A stretch of DNA of 6,307 bases from Clostridia bacterium (lineage in GTDB: Bacteria; Bacillota; Clostridia; Oscillospirales; RGIG577). The stretch spans positions 1 through 6,307 of the forward strand of contig JAFOLN010000115.1 in the NCBI GenBank assembly GCA_017419325.1, written 5' to 3'. Shown in pieces: positions 1 to 6,083 of the stretch (its first letter is position 1; each line of letters starts with the position of its first letter). A model generated the notes under the pieces. It was not told the DNA's origin, did no database searches, and saw only the letters and a list, made by a program, of their open reading frames with translations. A program made the translations under genes and the position numbers.

Positions 1-1
1 C

Positions 2-334
2 ATCCAGAACGTAATCGCTACTAAGGCTGACACCGACGGCGCCCTCAATCAGTGGGCACGCAGCGTGCTTATGCCCGGCTGCAGCATTCCGCTGCATCCG
101 CATGACAATACTCAGGAAGTATTCGTTATGGTATCCGGTTTTGCATCCTACAACGACAACGGCGAAGAGACCATCGTAGGCCCCGGCGACGTTATGTACG
201 TTCGCGCAGGTCAGAGCCACGCTATCGGCAACCCCTTCAAGGAGCCCGCAGTAGTATTCGAGCTTAACCTGCCCGACAAGCCCACCGGCGAGGACAGAAA
301 CAAGACCGCTATGGGCATGGGCTTTAAGATCTGA
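2..334 (+). CDS. Cupin-domain protein, 3' part (5' end outside window)
   Basis: The reading frame is open from base 2 to a TGA at 332-334, giving 110 residues of a gene that begins before the window; an internal ATG at 65 is not the start, because coding continues upstream of it. Both cupin motifs are visible. Motif 1 fits G-X5-H-X-H-X4-E-X6-G, with the two His codons at 95-97 and 101-103 and the Glu codon at 116-118. Motif 2 fits G-X5-x-X-G-X2-H-X3-N, except that the usual Pro is Arg. The three His and one Glu are the usual metal ligands of the double-stranded beta-helix, so a metal site looks intact. Single-domain cupins range from sugar isomerases to dioxygenases and ligand sensors, so no reaction is assigned. 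Isoleucine codons are ATC/ATT with no ATA, unlike the following genes, which hints at high expression. A terminator follows 18 bases after the stop. Confidence 0.88.
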   Translation: MQNVIATKADTDGALNQWARSVLMPGCSIPLHPHDNTQEVFVMVSGFASYNDNGEETIVGPGDVMYVRAGQSHAIGNPFKEPAVVFELNLPDKPTGEDRNKTAMGMGFKI

Positions 335-352
335 GTATCGCTTATTCTGTAT

Positions 353-382
353 AAAAGCGGCTCCCATCGGGAGCCGCTTTTT
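353..382. terminator. Intrinsic terminator, probably bidirectional
   Basis: A perfect 13-bp inverted repeat (353-365 with 369-381) has the core AGCGGCTCCC and an ATC loop. It is followed by a T run on the plus strand and preceded by an A run that becomes a T run on the minus strand. It lies between the convergent cupin and radical SAM genes, so it can end both transcripts. Confidence 0.9.
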
Positions 383-417
383 GTGTTATGGAAGAGTATT
401 GCACCTTTGCGTATTTT

Positions 418-1290
418 TTATAGATGCTGCCTGTAAAACTCCGGCTTATATGCATCGTGCCGCATTGCGTCCTTTACCTGCGCGATAAGCCGTGCGTTGT
501 CGCGGTTAAAGGTGCCGCGAAGGTTGATGTAATTGGAGATATGATTTGAGCGGAAAACGGTACCCTCGCTGTCCACATTCTCAAGGAAAAGTATCATTTC
601 CTCCGCCACCTCCGGGGCGGTGAGAAGCTCGAACCTGCCGTTTTCCACATCGTCGTAAAGGGGAGTGCCGGGTATTACCATAAGCGTAAGGAAGCCGAGA
701 TACTCGGGCTTTATCGCGCTTACGCACTTCGCGGACAGTATGGCGTGCTCCTTGAGGCGTGCGCGGCCGCCGAGGCCCGAAATCACGGTCAGCGAAAGCT
801 TCATACCGCTTTTGCGAAGCTTTTGTCCTGCCTCGACTATCTGGGCAGACGTTACGCCTTTTTTCACGGCGCGAAGCACCTCGTCGTCACCCGATTCAAG
901 CCCCACATATACCATTTTAAGTCCCGCCTCATAAAGAGCGCGAAGCTCCTCGGGGGATTTAAGCAATATGTCGGCAGGCGCGCCGTAAGAGGTGACGCGT
1001 TCGCATTCGGGGTATATGCGCTTTACGGCTTGAAGCACCTCCAGAAGGTCGTCCGTCTTTGCTATAAGCGCGTCGCCGTCGGCAAGAAATATCTTATCGA
1101 CGGGGCCGCGGTAACGGCGGCGAACATCAAGAAGGTCGTCTATGACTTCGCCGGGCTTTCGTATTCTGAACGTTTTGTCCTTATACATTGAGCAGAAGGT
1201 GCAGTCGTTTCTCGCGCAGCCTATCGTATGCTGTATTATCAGGCTGTAAGCCTCGCTGGGCGGCCTGTATATGGTGCCTTCGTATATCAT
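418..1290 (-). CDS. Radical SAM protein of unknown substrate
   Basis: This gene encodes a 290-residue cytoplasmic radical SAM enzyme. The cluster-binding cysteines are C25, C30 and C33, in the string GCARNDCTFCSMY. Their spacing is CX4CX2C rather than the textbook CX3CX2C; from memory, this spacing with a following Met-Tyr is typical of a clostridial COG1032-like subfamily. Other radical SAM barrel landmarks are the FLADGDAL segment (residues 68-75) and the GLESG segment (130-134), likely contacts for the cofactor. No extra Fe-S cluster domain or B12 domain is visible. The frame stays open to a TTG at 1347, but 1290 is chosen as the start: an AGGAG lies 8 bases before ATG 1288-1290, and a promoter at 1319-1347 would place the transcript start downstream of the TTG. 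The encoded beginning, MIYEGTIYRPPSEA, also matches my recollection of how family members start. The gene is monocistronic and divergent from the ABC operon. The substrate is not predictable. Confidence 0.88.
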   Translation of the reverse strand: MIYEGTIYRPPSEAYSLIIQHTIGCARNDCTFCSMYKDKTFRIRKPGEVIDDLLDVRRRYRGPVDKIFLADGDALIAKTDDLLEVLQAVKRIYPECERVTSYGAPADILLKSPEELRALYEAGLKMVYVGLESGDDEVLRAVKKGVTSAQIVEAGQKLRKSGMKLSLTVISGLGGRARLKEHAILSAKCVSAIKPEYLGFLTLMVIPGTPLYDDVENGRFELLTAPEVAEEMILFLENVDSEGTVFRSNHISNYINLRGTFNRDNARLIAQVKDAMRHDAYKPEFYRQHL

Positions 1291-1297
1291 ATGGTCT

Positions 1298-1305
1298 TCT
1301 CCTTT
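1298..1305 (-). promoter_or_regulatory. Ribosome binding site deciding the radical SAM start
   Basis: On the minus strand this reads AAAGGAGA. The AGGAG core (1299-1303) is followed by 8 bases and then ATG at 1290. No comparable site precedes the longer TTG start at 1347, so this site fixes the shorter protein. Confidence 0.85.
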
Positions 1306-1318
1306 AAGCCTTTTCTTA

Positions 1319-1347
1319 AATATATCATGACACGCTCCTGCGGTCAA
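1319..1347 (-). promoter_or_regulatory. Sigma-A-type promoter of the radical SAM gene
   Basis: On the minus strand, TTGACC (1342-1347) and TATATT (1319-1324) are separated by exactly 17 bases; each hexamer differs from consensus at one position. Transcription should start near 1311-1313, leaving a leader of about 20 bases that contains the ribosome binding site. Confidence 0.75.
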
Positions 1348-1415
1348 TAAAATAGAATTATCTTAAAGAATACAGGAACAAATGAGCCCTGATCCGCGTC
1401 AAAGGTTCAGTAATT

Positions 1416-1423
1416 GAAAGGAG
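1416..1423 (+). promoter_or_regulatory. Ribosome binding site supporting the TTG start
   Basis: GAAAGGAG lies 10 bases before TTG 1434-1436. It is the only good site near the beginning of the frame and is the main reason for accepting the non-ATG start. Confidence 0.75.
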
Positions 1424-1433
1424 TTAGTTATAA

Positions 1434-2162
1434 TTGCCCCCCCAAAACCCCAAAACGCACAGACCGCTCATCGAAGTGCGCGCACTCAGAAAAGAATACG
1501 AAGTAGGCGACGAAACGGTAGTTGCCTTAAAGCGTATCGACCTTAAAATAGAGCGCGGAGAGATATGCTGTATTCTCGGCACCTCGGGCAGCGGCAAATC
1601 CACTTTATTAAATCAGCTTGCGGGACTTGAAAAGCCCACCTACGGCGAGATACGCATAGGCGGCGTTCCCGTATCACGTCTGAATGAAGACGAACTTGCA
1701 AGATTTCGTCAGGAACACATTGGATTTATTTTTCAGTCATATAATCTTCTGCCTTCAATGACAATAACCGAAAACGTGGCGCTGCCGCTTATGTTTCGCG
1801 GCGTTGACAAGGAAACGCGGGAACGCGCGGCCGAAAGCATACTTAAGAGGGTGGGACTTTCCCACAGGCTTCGCCATTATCCGGGACAGATATCGGGCGG
1901 CCAGCAGCAGCGAGCAGGCATTGCGCGCGCATTTGTGAACAGGCCGGCGGTTGTTTTTGCCGATGAACCTACGGGAAATCTCGATTCCAAGACAAGTCTT
2001 GAAATAATGCAGATGATGAAGAGCTTTTCAAGACGGTACGATCAGACGATAATTATGGTGACCCACGATTCGGAGCTTACAGTATTCGCCGACAGAACGA
2101 TAACGCTTCTCGACGGCGAAATAGTCAGTGATACTAAAAAAGGAGACCCTACAAATGCATAA
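1434..2162 (+). CDS. ABC transporter ATP-binding protein, MacB/LolD type
   Basis: This is the cytoplasmic ATPase subunit of an ABC exporter, 242 residues, a normal length for the family. All nucleotide-binding motifs are intact: Walker A GTSGSGKST (residues 49-57), Q-loop Q101 in FIFQSYNLLP, signature ISGGQQQR (153-160), Walker B VVFADEP with catalytic E178, D-loop around NLDS (182-185) and switch His H211 in MVTHD. The SYNLLPSMT stretch after the Q-loop and the overall pattern fit the MacB/LolD/FtsE class, which partners FtsX-fold permeases; such a permease is encoded two genes downstream. The start is TTG at 1434, supported by GAAAGGAG at 1416-1423 with a 10-base spacer; no ATG fits. A run of seven C directly follows the start codon. 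The gene's last 8 bases overlap the next gene, implying translational coupling. These ATPases couple hydrolysis to mechanical movement of an extracellular domain. The substrate is unknown. Confidence 0.95.
   Translation: MPPQNPKTHRPLIEVRALRKEYEVGDETVVALKRIDLKIERGEICCILGTSGSGKSTLLNQLAGLEKPTYGEIRIGGVPVSRLNEDELARFRQEHIGFIFQSYNLLPSMTITENVALPLMFRGVDKETRERAAESILKRVGLSHRLRHYPGQISGGQQQRAGIARAFVNRPAVVFADEPTGNLDSKTSLEIMQMMKSFSRRYDQTIIMVTHDSELTVFADRTITLLDGEIVSDTKKGDPTNA
2141..2145 (+). promoter_or_regulatory. Ribosome binding site of the repeat-protein gene
   Basis: AGGAG inside the end of the ATPase gene is followed by 9 bases and ATG 2155. It selects this ATG over the in-frame GTG at 2128, which lacks such a site and would put charged residues ahead of the signal peptide. 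Confidence 0.85.
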
Positions 2163-4338
2163 CCCCCTCGCACTTAAACTTACAGGAATGTTTTTAGCTG
2201 TCCTTATGGTGTTGACTCTTGCGGCAATCCCTGCGGGAGCCGCGGGTGAACAGAGCGACCCGCAGGTAATAAGCTATGAGCTTACCTCCACGAATGGCAG
2301 GAGCACCGTTTCAATCGGCTCCGGCTCAAAGGTGGATTTAAAGGTGAAGCTCGTAAACACAGCGATAAAAACGAGCGATATCGCCTCCGCAAGCGACCTT
2401 GATATAAACAAGCTGCTCGACAGCTTCACGCAGAACGGAACGACTCAGGTACACATAGACTCATCGGGCGACGAGCCGCTGGCGCTTACTATAAACTTTC
2501 AGGACCTTACGTATACGGGCAGCGGGCAGTCGTGCAGATTCATGATTGGCTATAAGTCGCTGTCCATCCCTTATGACGAGGTGTTCTTTACGGTAAAGGA
2601 ATGCGTCGAATACAGGGAGCCGATAGTCGACGAATATACGCAGATAATCGAAAGACAGGCTCCTGTTGTTGAGATAACCCGAGACAGGCTCAATACGGTC
2701 ATAGAGCCGGGACAGCAGTTCATAGTAAACGTAAACATTAAAAACTGCGGCTCCACAGACATGATGGAACCTGTGGCCAAGTTCACCGTATCGGACGATA
2801 TCGTGCTTCTGGAGGGCTCCTCCTCAAGAGTGCTGCCCCGAATACGTCCCGACAAAACGGAGAGCTTTTCGCTTTCCCTTATGGCCCTTGACGAGATAGA
2901 GAACCCATCTCAGAGCCTTACCGTCGAAGTAAGCTTCGCATATAACAACGGCTCTTCCACCGTGCGCACGACGGCAACGGAGAAGCTAAACATTCAGGCG
3001 AAGACTTTTACGAAGAACGGCGACGACGACAAGGACGCCGACGCGCCGCAGGCGAGGATATCGAGGCAGGCGCTTGGAAAGATATCGGCGGGAGACACCT
3101 TCACCGTGGGACTTACCGTGGAGAACACGGGCGAAAGAGCGATGATATCGCCCCGCCTGAAGCTTACTCCCAGCGACTCGCTTATGATACTTGAGGACAG
3201 CTCGTCAAAGCTCCTTTCCGACATTGCCCCGGGAGAAAAGCGGACGGTCAATATAAAAATGAAGGCGCTTGACGAGATAAAGGCGGCTTCGCAGGCAATA
3301 GACTGCGCTCTCGACTATAAATACATGGCGGGCAATAATAAAAAGCAGGCCACGCTGGAGGAGCATATAGTCATCCCGTGCGCCGTGTCCGAGTCGGGCT
3401 CGGGAGCGGAGAAGGGCAAGCCCAATGTTATAGTGAGCAGCTACAGCTACGGCGGGGAGCAGGTGGCCGCAGGCCAGAGCTTTGCCCTTTCTGTAAGCTT
3501 TTACAACACCAGCGACGAGATAAACATAGAAAACCTTATACTCACCGTGGAACCCGCGGAAGGAGTGACGATAATCTCCGACTCCAACACTTCGTTTTAT
3601 AAATTCCTCCCGAAAAACGACTCCCGGAGCCGCGTTATACGCATGAAGGCCATGCCAACGGCGGCGGGCCCTGTGAAGCTCTCTCTCAAGTTCACATATG
3701 AGTACGTGACGGGAGGCAAGCGCTACGAGGCGTCCTCCGAGGAGAACATAACGGTTCCCGTATATCAGCCCGACAGGTTCGAGATAACGAAAAAAGAGGG
3801 CGAGCTGGTCGGCACCCAGTTCGAGGAGATGTACATAACGCTCGATTATGTCAACAAAGGCAAGGGCACCGTTTCAAATGTATCTGCGGAGATAGAGGGC
3901 GACGTGGAGGCCGTTTCTTCCTTTGTGAACCTTGGAAATATAGAATCGGGCAAGAGCGGCACCATAGACTTTATAGTGACTCCGCAGGAAATCGGCGTGC
4001 AGGAGCTCACAGTAAAGGTGACGTATGAGGACGCGGATGAAAACGAGGTGGTGCGCGAGTACCCCGTAACGCTGAACGTGGAGGAATACGTGGATTATTC
4101 CGATATGTACGATGAGGAATACGACGACGCAGAGGAAGGCGGCTCGGGCGGAGTGCCCTTTTATGTATGGATTATCATAGCGGCTGCCGCAGCCGTCGCC
4201 GTCATCGTTATAGTGAAGCGAAGGAAAAAGAAGAAAAAGAGTCTCGAAAAGGTAAACGACTTCAAATGGGAAGATGATGACGAAGAGCCGCAGGATGAAA
4301 ATACCGCACCCGAGAGCGGGGAAGAGGAAAGCAAATGA
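2155..4338 (+). CDS. Secreted, C-terminally anchored Ig-like repeat protein of the ABC operon
   Basis: This gene encodes 727 residues. Residues 1 to about 32 form a signal peptide with hydrophobic core MFLAVLMVLTLAA and a likely cleavage at the Ala-Gly-Ala-Ala stretch. A first beta-rich domain spans about 35-160. Four tandem Ig-like modules follow, near 169-280, 297-410, 422-537 and 543-645. Modules 1 and 2 are clearly homologous: both carry a Leu-Glu-(Gly/Asp)-Ser-Ser-Ser stretch and then MALDEI or MKALDEI; module 3 retains MKAMP. The pattern (V-N-V-x-I-x-N-x-G, a Pro-Gly turn, alternating hydrophobics) resembles COG1361/CARDB/NEW3-type modules. An acidic, glycine-containing linker (643-666) leads to one membrane helix (669-687) and a 40-residue cytoplasmic tail, first very basic (KRRKKKKK), then acidic. 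The protein therefore sits outside the cell, anchored at its C-terminus. The gene overlaps the ATPase gene by 8 bases and the permease gene by 4, so it probably works with the transporter as a stalk, receptor or adaptor. No enzyme motif is seen and the exact role is unknown. Confidence 0.85.
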   Translation: MHNPLALKLTGMFLAVLMVLTLAAIPAGAAGEQSDPQVISYELTSTNGRSTVSIGSGSKVDLKVKLVNTAIKTSDIASASDLDINKLLDSFTQNGTTQVHIDSSGDEPLALTINFQDLTYTGSGQSCRFMIGYKSLSIPYDEVFFTVKECVEYREPIVDEYTQIIERQAPVVEITRDRLNTVIEPGQQFIVNVNIKNCGSTDMMEPVAKFTVSDDIVLLEGSSSRVLPRIRPDKTESFSLSLMALDEIENPSQSLTVEVSFAYNNGSSTVRTTATEKLNIQAKTFTKNGDDDKDADAPQARISRQALGKISAGDTFTVGLTVENTGERAMISPRLKLTPSDSLMILEDSSSKLLSDIAPGEKRTVNIKMKALDEIKAASQAIDCALDYKYMAGNNKKQATLEEHIVIPCAVSESGSGAEKGKPNVIVSSYSYGGEQVAAGQSFALSVSFYNTSDEINIENLILTVEPAEGVTIISDSNTSFYKFLPKNDSRSRVIRMKAMPTAAGPVKLSLKFTYEYVTGGKRYEASSEENITVPVYQPDRFEITKKEGELVGTQFEEMYITLDYVNKGKGTVSNVSAEIEGDVEAVSSFVNLGNIESGKSGTIDFIVTPQEIGVQELTVKVTYEDADENEVVREYPVTLNVEEYVDYSDMYDEEYDDAEEGGSGGVPFYVWIIIAAAAAVAVIVIVKRRKKKKKSLEKVNDFKWEDDDEEPQDENTAPESGEEESK

Positions 4339-5693
4339 GAAAACGCGACTTGTTATCGGTGTGCATAGACAATCTTAAACGCCGCAAATCACGTACCTTC
4401 CTTACGGTGCTGGGCGTTATAATCGGCTGCTGCGCCATAGTTATCATGATATCCATAGGAATAGGCACACAGGAGGCGCAGGACCTCATGCTCTCGCAGA
4501 TGGGCGACCTTACGATAGTGACCGTATATACGCAGAGTCGGGACGCCTCCGCCGCGAAGCTTGACGACAGCGCGGTGAAGTCATTCGAGCGCATACCCCA
4601 TGTGGAGGCGGTGTCGCCGAAGCAGTTTTCCTACGACCTTACAATGCGTGTTTATGCCGGGAAGGACAAGAGATACGTTTCAAACTGGGCCGACATAATG
4701 GGCATAGAAAGCAGCACATATGAGAAGTTCGGCTTTAAGCTGATAGAGGGCGACTATACGGGAAGAAAGCCGTATTCTGTGCTTGTGGGCAAGAACTTTG
4801 CATACGGCTTCGCGGATCAGAGACGCCCCGAGGGCAGGAACATGATAGAGTACTATATGTACCAGGAGGACGACCCGGAAATGCCGGAGCCTTATTTCGA
4901 CCCCCTCACGACTCCGCTGGAGCTGGAGATAGTAGTAAGCGAGGAGGGAGGCAGCGAAAAGACGTTTACTCAGGAGATATACGCAACGGGCCGCACCGAG
5001 GAGGACTATTCTAAGGGCTACCAGACGGGCGAGGGCATAATAATGGACATCCATGAGCTTCAGACGCTTATAGATACGGCAAAAAAAGAGCAGGGGCAGA
5101 AGCCCGACACGAAAAAAACGTATGAAAACGTTATGGTAAAGGCCGCGGATATGGAGTACGTGGAGGAGATTGAGGAACAAATACAGGCGATGGGGTACTC
5201 CACGGATTCCATGGAGAGCATAAGAAAGCCCATGCAGGAGGAGGCGCGTCAGCGTCAGCTCATGCTTGGCGGCATCGGCGCGATTTCGCTGTTCGTTGCG
5301 GCGCTGGGCATCATGAACACCATGATCATGTCCATATCGGAGCGGACGCGGGAAATAGGCATAATGAAGGCGCTTGGCTGCTTTGTAAGCGACATCAGGG
5401 CGATATTTCTGCTTGAGGCGGGCTGTATAGGCTTTATAGGCGGCGCGGTCGGGGTTATACTCAGCCTTATCATCTCAACGGTAATGAACCTGGCCGCGTA
5501 TCAGGCTCCCATAACGGGCATAGGAGACGTCATAGCGGCGCTCACCGCGCAAGGTACGCGCATATCCGTTATCCCTTTGTGGCTCATAGGCTTTGCAATG
5601 CTCTTTTCCGTTGTGATAGGCGTTGCGTCCGGTTATTATCCCGCGAACAAGGCGGTAAAGATATCGGCCCTCGAGGCGATAAAACGCGAATAG
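4335..5693 (+). CDS. ABC transporter permease, MacB/FtsX type
   Basis: This is the membrane subunit, 452 residues, with the standard MacB-like layout. A cytoplasmic start (LKRRKSRTFLTVLG) leads into TM1 at about 21-44. An extracellular core domain of about 260 residues (45-308, MacB_PCD-like) follows, then TM2 (309-332), TM3 (358-385) and TM4 (413-433). The hallmark cytoplasmic coupling segment ERTREIGIMKALG (336-348) after TM2 and the ending YYPANKAVKISALEAIKRE are typical of FtsX-fold permeases. The extracellular domain contains an unusually acidic, Tyr/Pro-rich stretch at about 172-190. The ATG overlaps the upstream TGA as ATGA, with AGAGG 7 bases before it, so translation is coupled to the repeat protein. 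One such subunit would dimerise and bind two ATPase copies. Relatives export peptides or antibiotics or work as mechanotransmitters; which applies here cannot be decided. Confidence 0.95.
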   Translation: MRKRDLLSVCIDNLKRRKSRTFLTVLGVIIGCCAIVIMISIGIGTQEAQDLMLSQMGDLTIVTVYTQSRDASAAKLDDSAVKSFERIPHVEAVSPKQFSYDLTMRVYAGKDKRYVSNWADIMGIESSTYEKFGFKLIEGDYTGRKPYSVLVGKNFAYGFADQRRPEGRNMIEYYMYQEDDPEMPEPYFDPLTTPLELEIVVSEEGGSEKTFTQEIYATGRTEEDYSKGYQTGEGIIMDIHELQTLIDTAKKEQGQKPDTKKTYENVMVKAADMEYVEEIEEQIQAMGYSTDSMESIRKPMQEEARQRQLMLGGIGAISLFVAALGIMNTMIMSISERTREIGIMKALGCFVSDIRAIFLLEAGCIGFIGGAVGVILSLIISTVMNLAAYQAPITGIGDVIAALTAQGTRISVIPLWLIGFAMLFSVVIGVASGYYPANKAVKISALEAIKRE

Positions 5694-5698
5694 GAGAG

Positions 5699-5732
5699 GC
5701 GGGAAGGCCGAAAACGCGCCTTCCCGCATTTT
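5699..5732 (+). terminator. Intrinsic terminator of the ABC operon
   Basis: A 10-bp perfect stem GCGGGAAGGC (5699-5708) pairs with GCCTTCCCGC (5718-5727) across a 9-base loop and is followed by ATTTT. It begins 5 bases after the permease stop. The T tract is short, so some readthrough toward the tRNA is possible. Confidence 0.8.
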
Positions 5733-5745
5733 CAAAAAGAAGCTG

Positions 5746-5793
5746 AGTATTTTTAAAAAATCATTGACAAAAGCAAAGAAAATGTGCTATACT
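5746..5793 (+). promoter_or_regulatory. Strong promoter of tRNA-Trp with A/T tract upstream
   Basis: A perfect -35 TTGACA (5764-5769) and a -10 TATACT (5788-5793) are 18 bases apart. TGC directly before the -10 makes it an extended -10 element. An A/T tract (about 5749-5761) just upstream of the -35 resembles an UP element, as expected for a highly transcribed stable RNA. Confidence 0.9.
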
Positions 5794-5808
5794 TTTTAAG
5801 TCAAAGAA

Positions 5809-5884
5809 AGGGGTATAGCTCAGCAGGTAGAGCAGCGGTCTCCAAAACCGCGTGTCGTGAGTTCGATCCTTACTGCCCCTGCCA
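5809..5884 (+). tRNA. trnW: tRNA-Trp (anticodon CCA)
   Basis: This is a 76-base tRNA with all arms intact. The acceptor is AGGGGTA/TGCCCCT with one G-T wobble; the D stem is GCTC/GAGC. The anticodon stem GCGGT/ACCGC carries loop CTCCAAA, with anticodon CCA at 5842-5844. The variable loop is GTGTC, and the T arm is GTGAG-TTCGATC-CTTAC. The discriminator is G, the normal bacterial tRNA-Trp identity base, and the 3' CCA is encoded. The gene is a single-tRNA transcription unit with its own promoter and terminator. Confidence 0.97.
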
Positions 5885-5890
5885 GACATG

Positions 5891-5925
5891 AAGAAAGCCT
5901 TGATGATTCAAGGCTTTCTTTTTTT
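5891..5925 (+). terminator. Intrinsic terminator of tRNA-Trp
   Basis: A 13-bp perfect stem AAGAAAGCCTTGA (5891-5903) pairs with TCAAGGCTTTCTT (5908-5920) over a TGAT loop. It runs straight into a T tract (5918-5925 with the stem end), only 6 bases after the tRNA CCA. Confidence 0.93.
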
Positions 5926-5977
5926 GCGCCTAAGCCCGAGAGATATCAATAACAATTTAGCATGAGGCGTCTGCGGC

Positions 5978-6006
5978 GGGGTACGGGAGTCCGGGGGCGA
6001 GATGGG
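5978..6006 (+). other. G-rich patch matching the G-quadruplex pattern
   Basis: Four G runs (5978-5981, 5985-5987, 5993-5997, 6004-6006) are separated by loops of 3, 5 and 6 bases, which satisfies the G3+N1-7 rule for four-stranded folding. The patch sits in otherwise AT-rich intergenic DNA, about 30 bases upstream of the next promoter. Whether it folds, and whether it matters, is inference. Confidence 0.5.
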
Positions 6007-6022
6007 ATGAACTTCTTATAAA

Positions 6023-6083
6023 GCTAATATCCTGCTTGACCGATTAAACAAAGCGTTTTATAATGCTAATAACAAATATTAGC
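6023..6083 (+). repeat. GCTAATA repeats bracketing a promoter (possible operator)
   Basis: GCTAATAT (6023-6030) lies just upstream of the -35. GCTAATA (6065-6071) follows the -10 directly, and the inverted copy ATATTAGC (6076-6083) comes next. The last two form a 7-bp palindrome with a 5-base spacer over the expected transcription start. The two direct copies are 42 bases apart, close to four helical turns. This arrangement fits a repressor site with an upstream auxiliary half-site, but no regulator is encoded in the window. Confidence 0.45.
6036..6064 (+). promoter_or_regulatory. Sigma-A-type promoter upstream of the last ORF
   Basis: TTGACC (6036-6041) and a perfect TATAAT (6059-6064) are separated by 17 bases. 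Transcription would begin near 6071, giving a leader of roughly 90 bases before ATG 6162. Confidence 0.8.

Noticed and set aside
745..1191. Open frame of 148 codons on the plus strand (and a smaller one at 665-934)
   Set aside because: It lies entirely antisense to the radical SAM gene, which has complete motifs, a promoter and a ribosome binding site; the antisense product has no recognisable features.
1327..1353. Possible plus-strand promoter ATGACA / TAAAAT for the ABC operon
   Set aside because: The spacer is only 15 bases, and it overlaps the well-formed opposite-strand promoter. A TAGAAT at 1353-1358 would need a 20-base spacer. Neither is good enough to list as a feature.
1429..1434. 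Perfect TATAAT at the ATPase start codon
   Set aside because: A promoter here would start transcription after the TTG and its ribosome binding site. The paired -35 (TTCAGT, 1406-1411) is poor, so the match is probably chance.
4680..5180. Open frame of 166 codons on the minus strand
   Set aside because: It is antisense to the extracellular domain of the permease; its Leu/Tyr/Arg-rich translation looks like a mirror of the coding strand, and no start signal was seen.
5475..5735. Open frame of 86 codons on the minus strand overlapping the permease end and the terminator
   Set aside because: It begins beyond the operon terminator and runs antisense through the conserved FtsX C-terminus; best explained as a shadow.
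5962..6021. Short Arg-rich ORF of 19 codons in the intergenic region
   Set aside because: There is no ribosome binding site, it lies upstream of the promoter, and its composition simply follows the G-rich patch.
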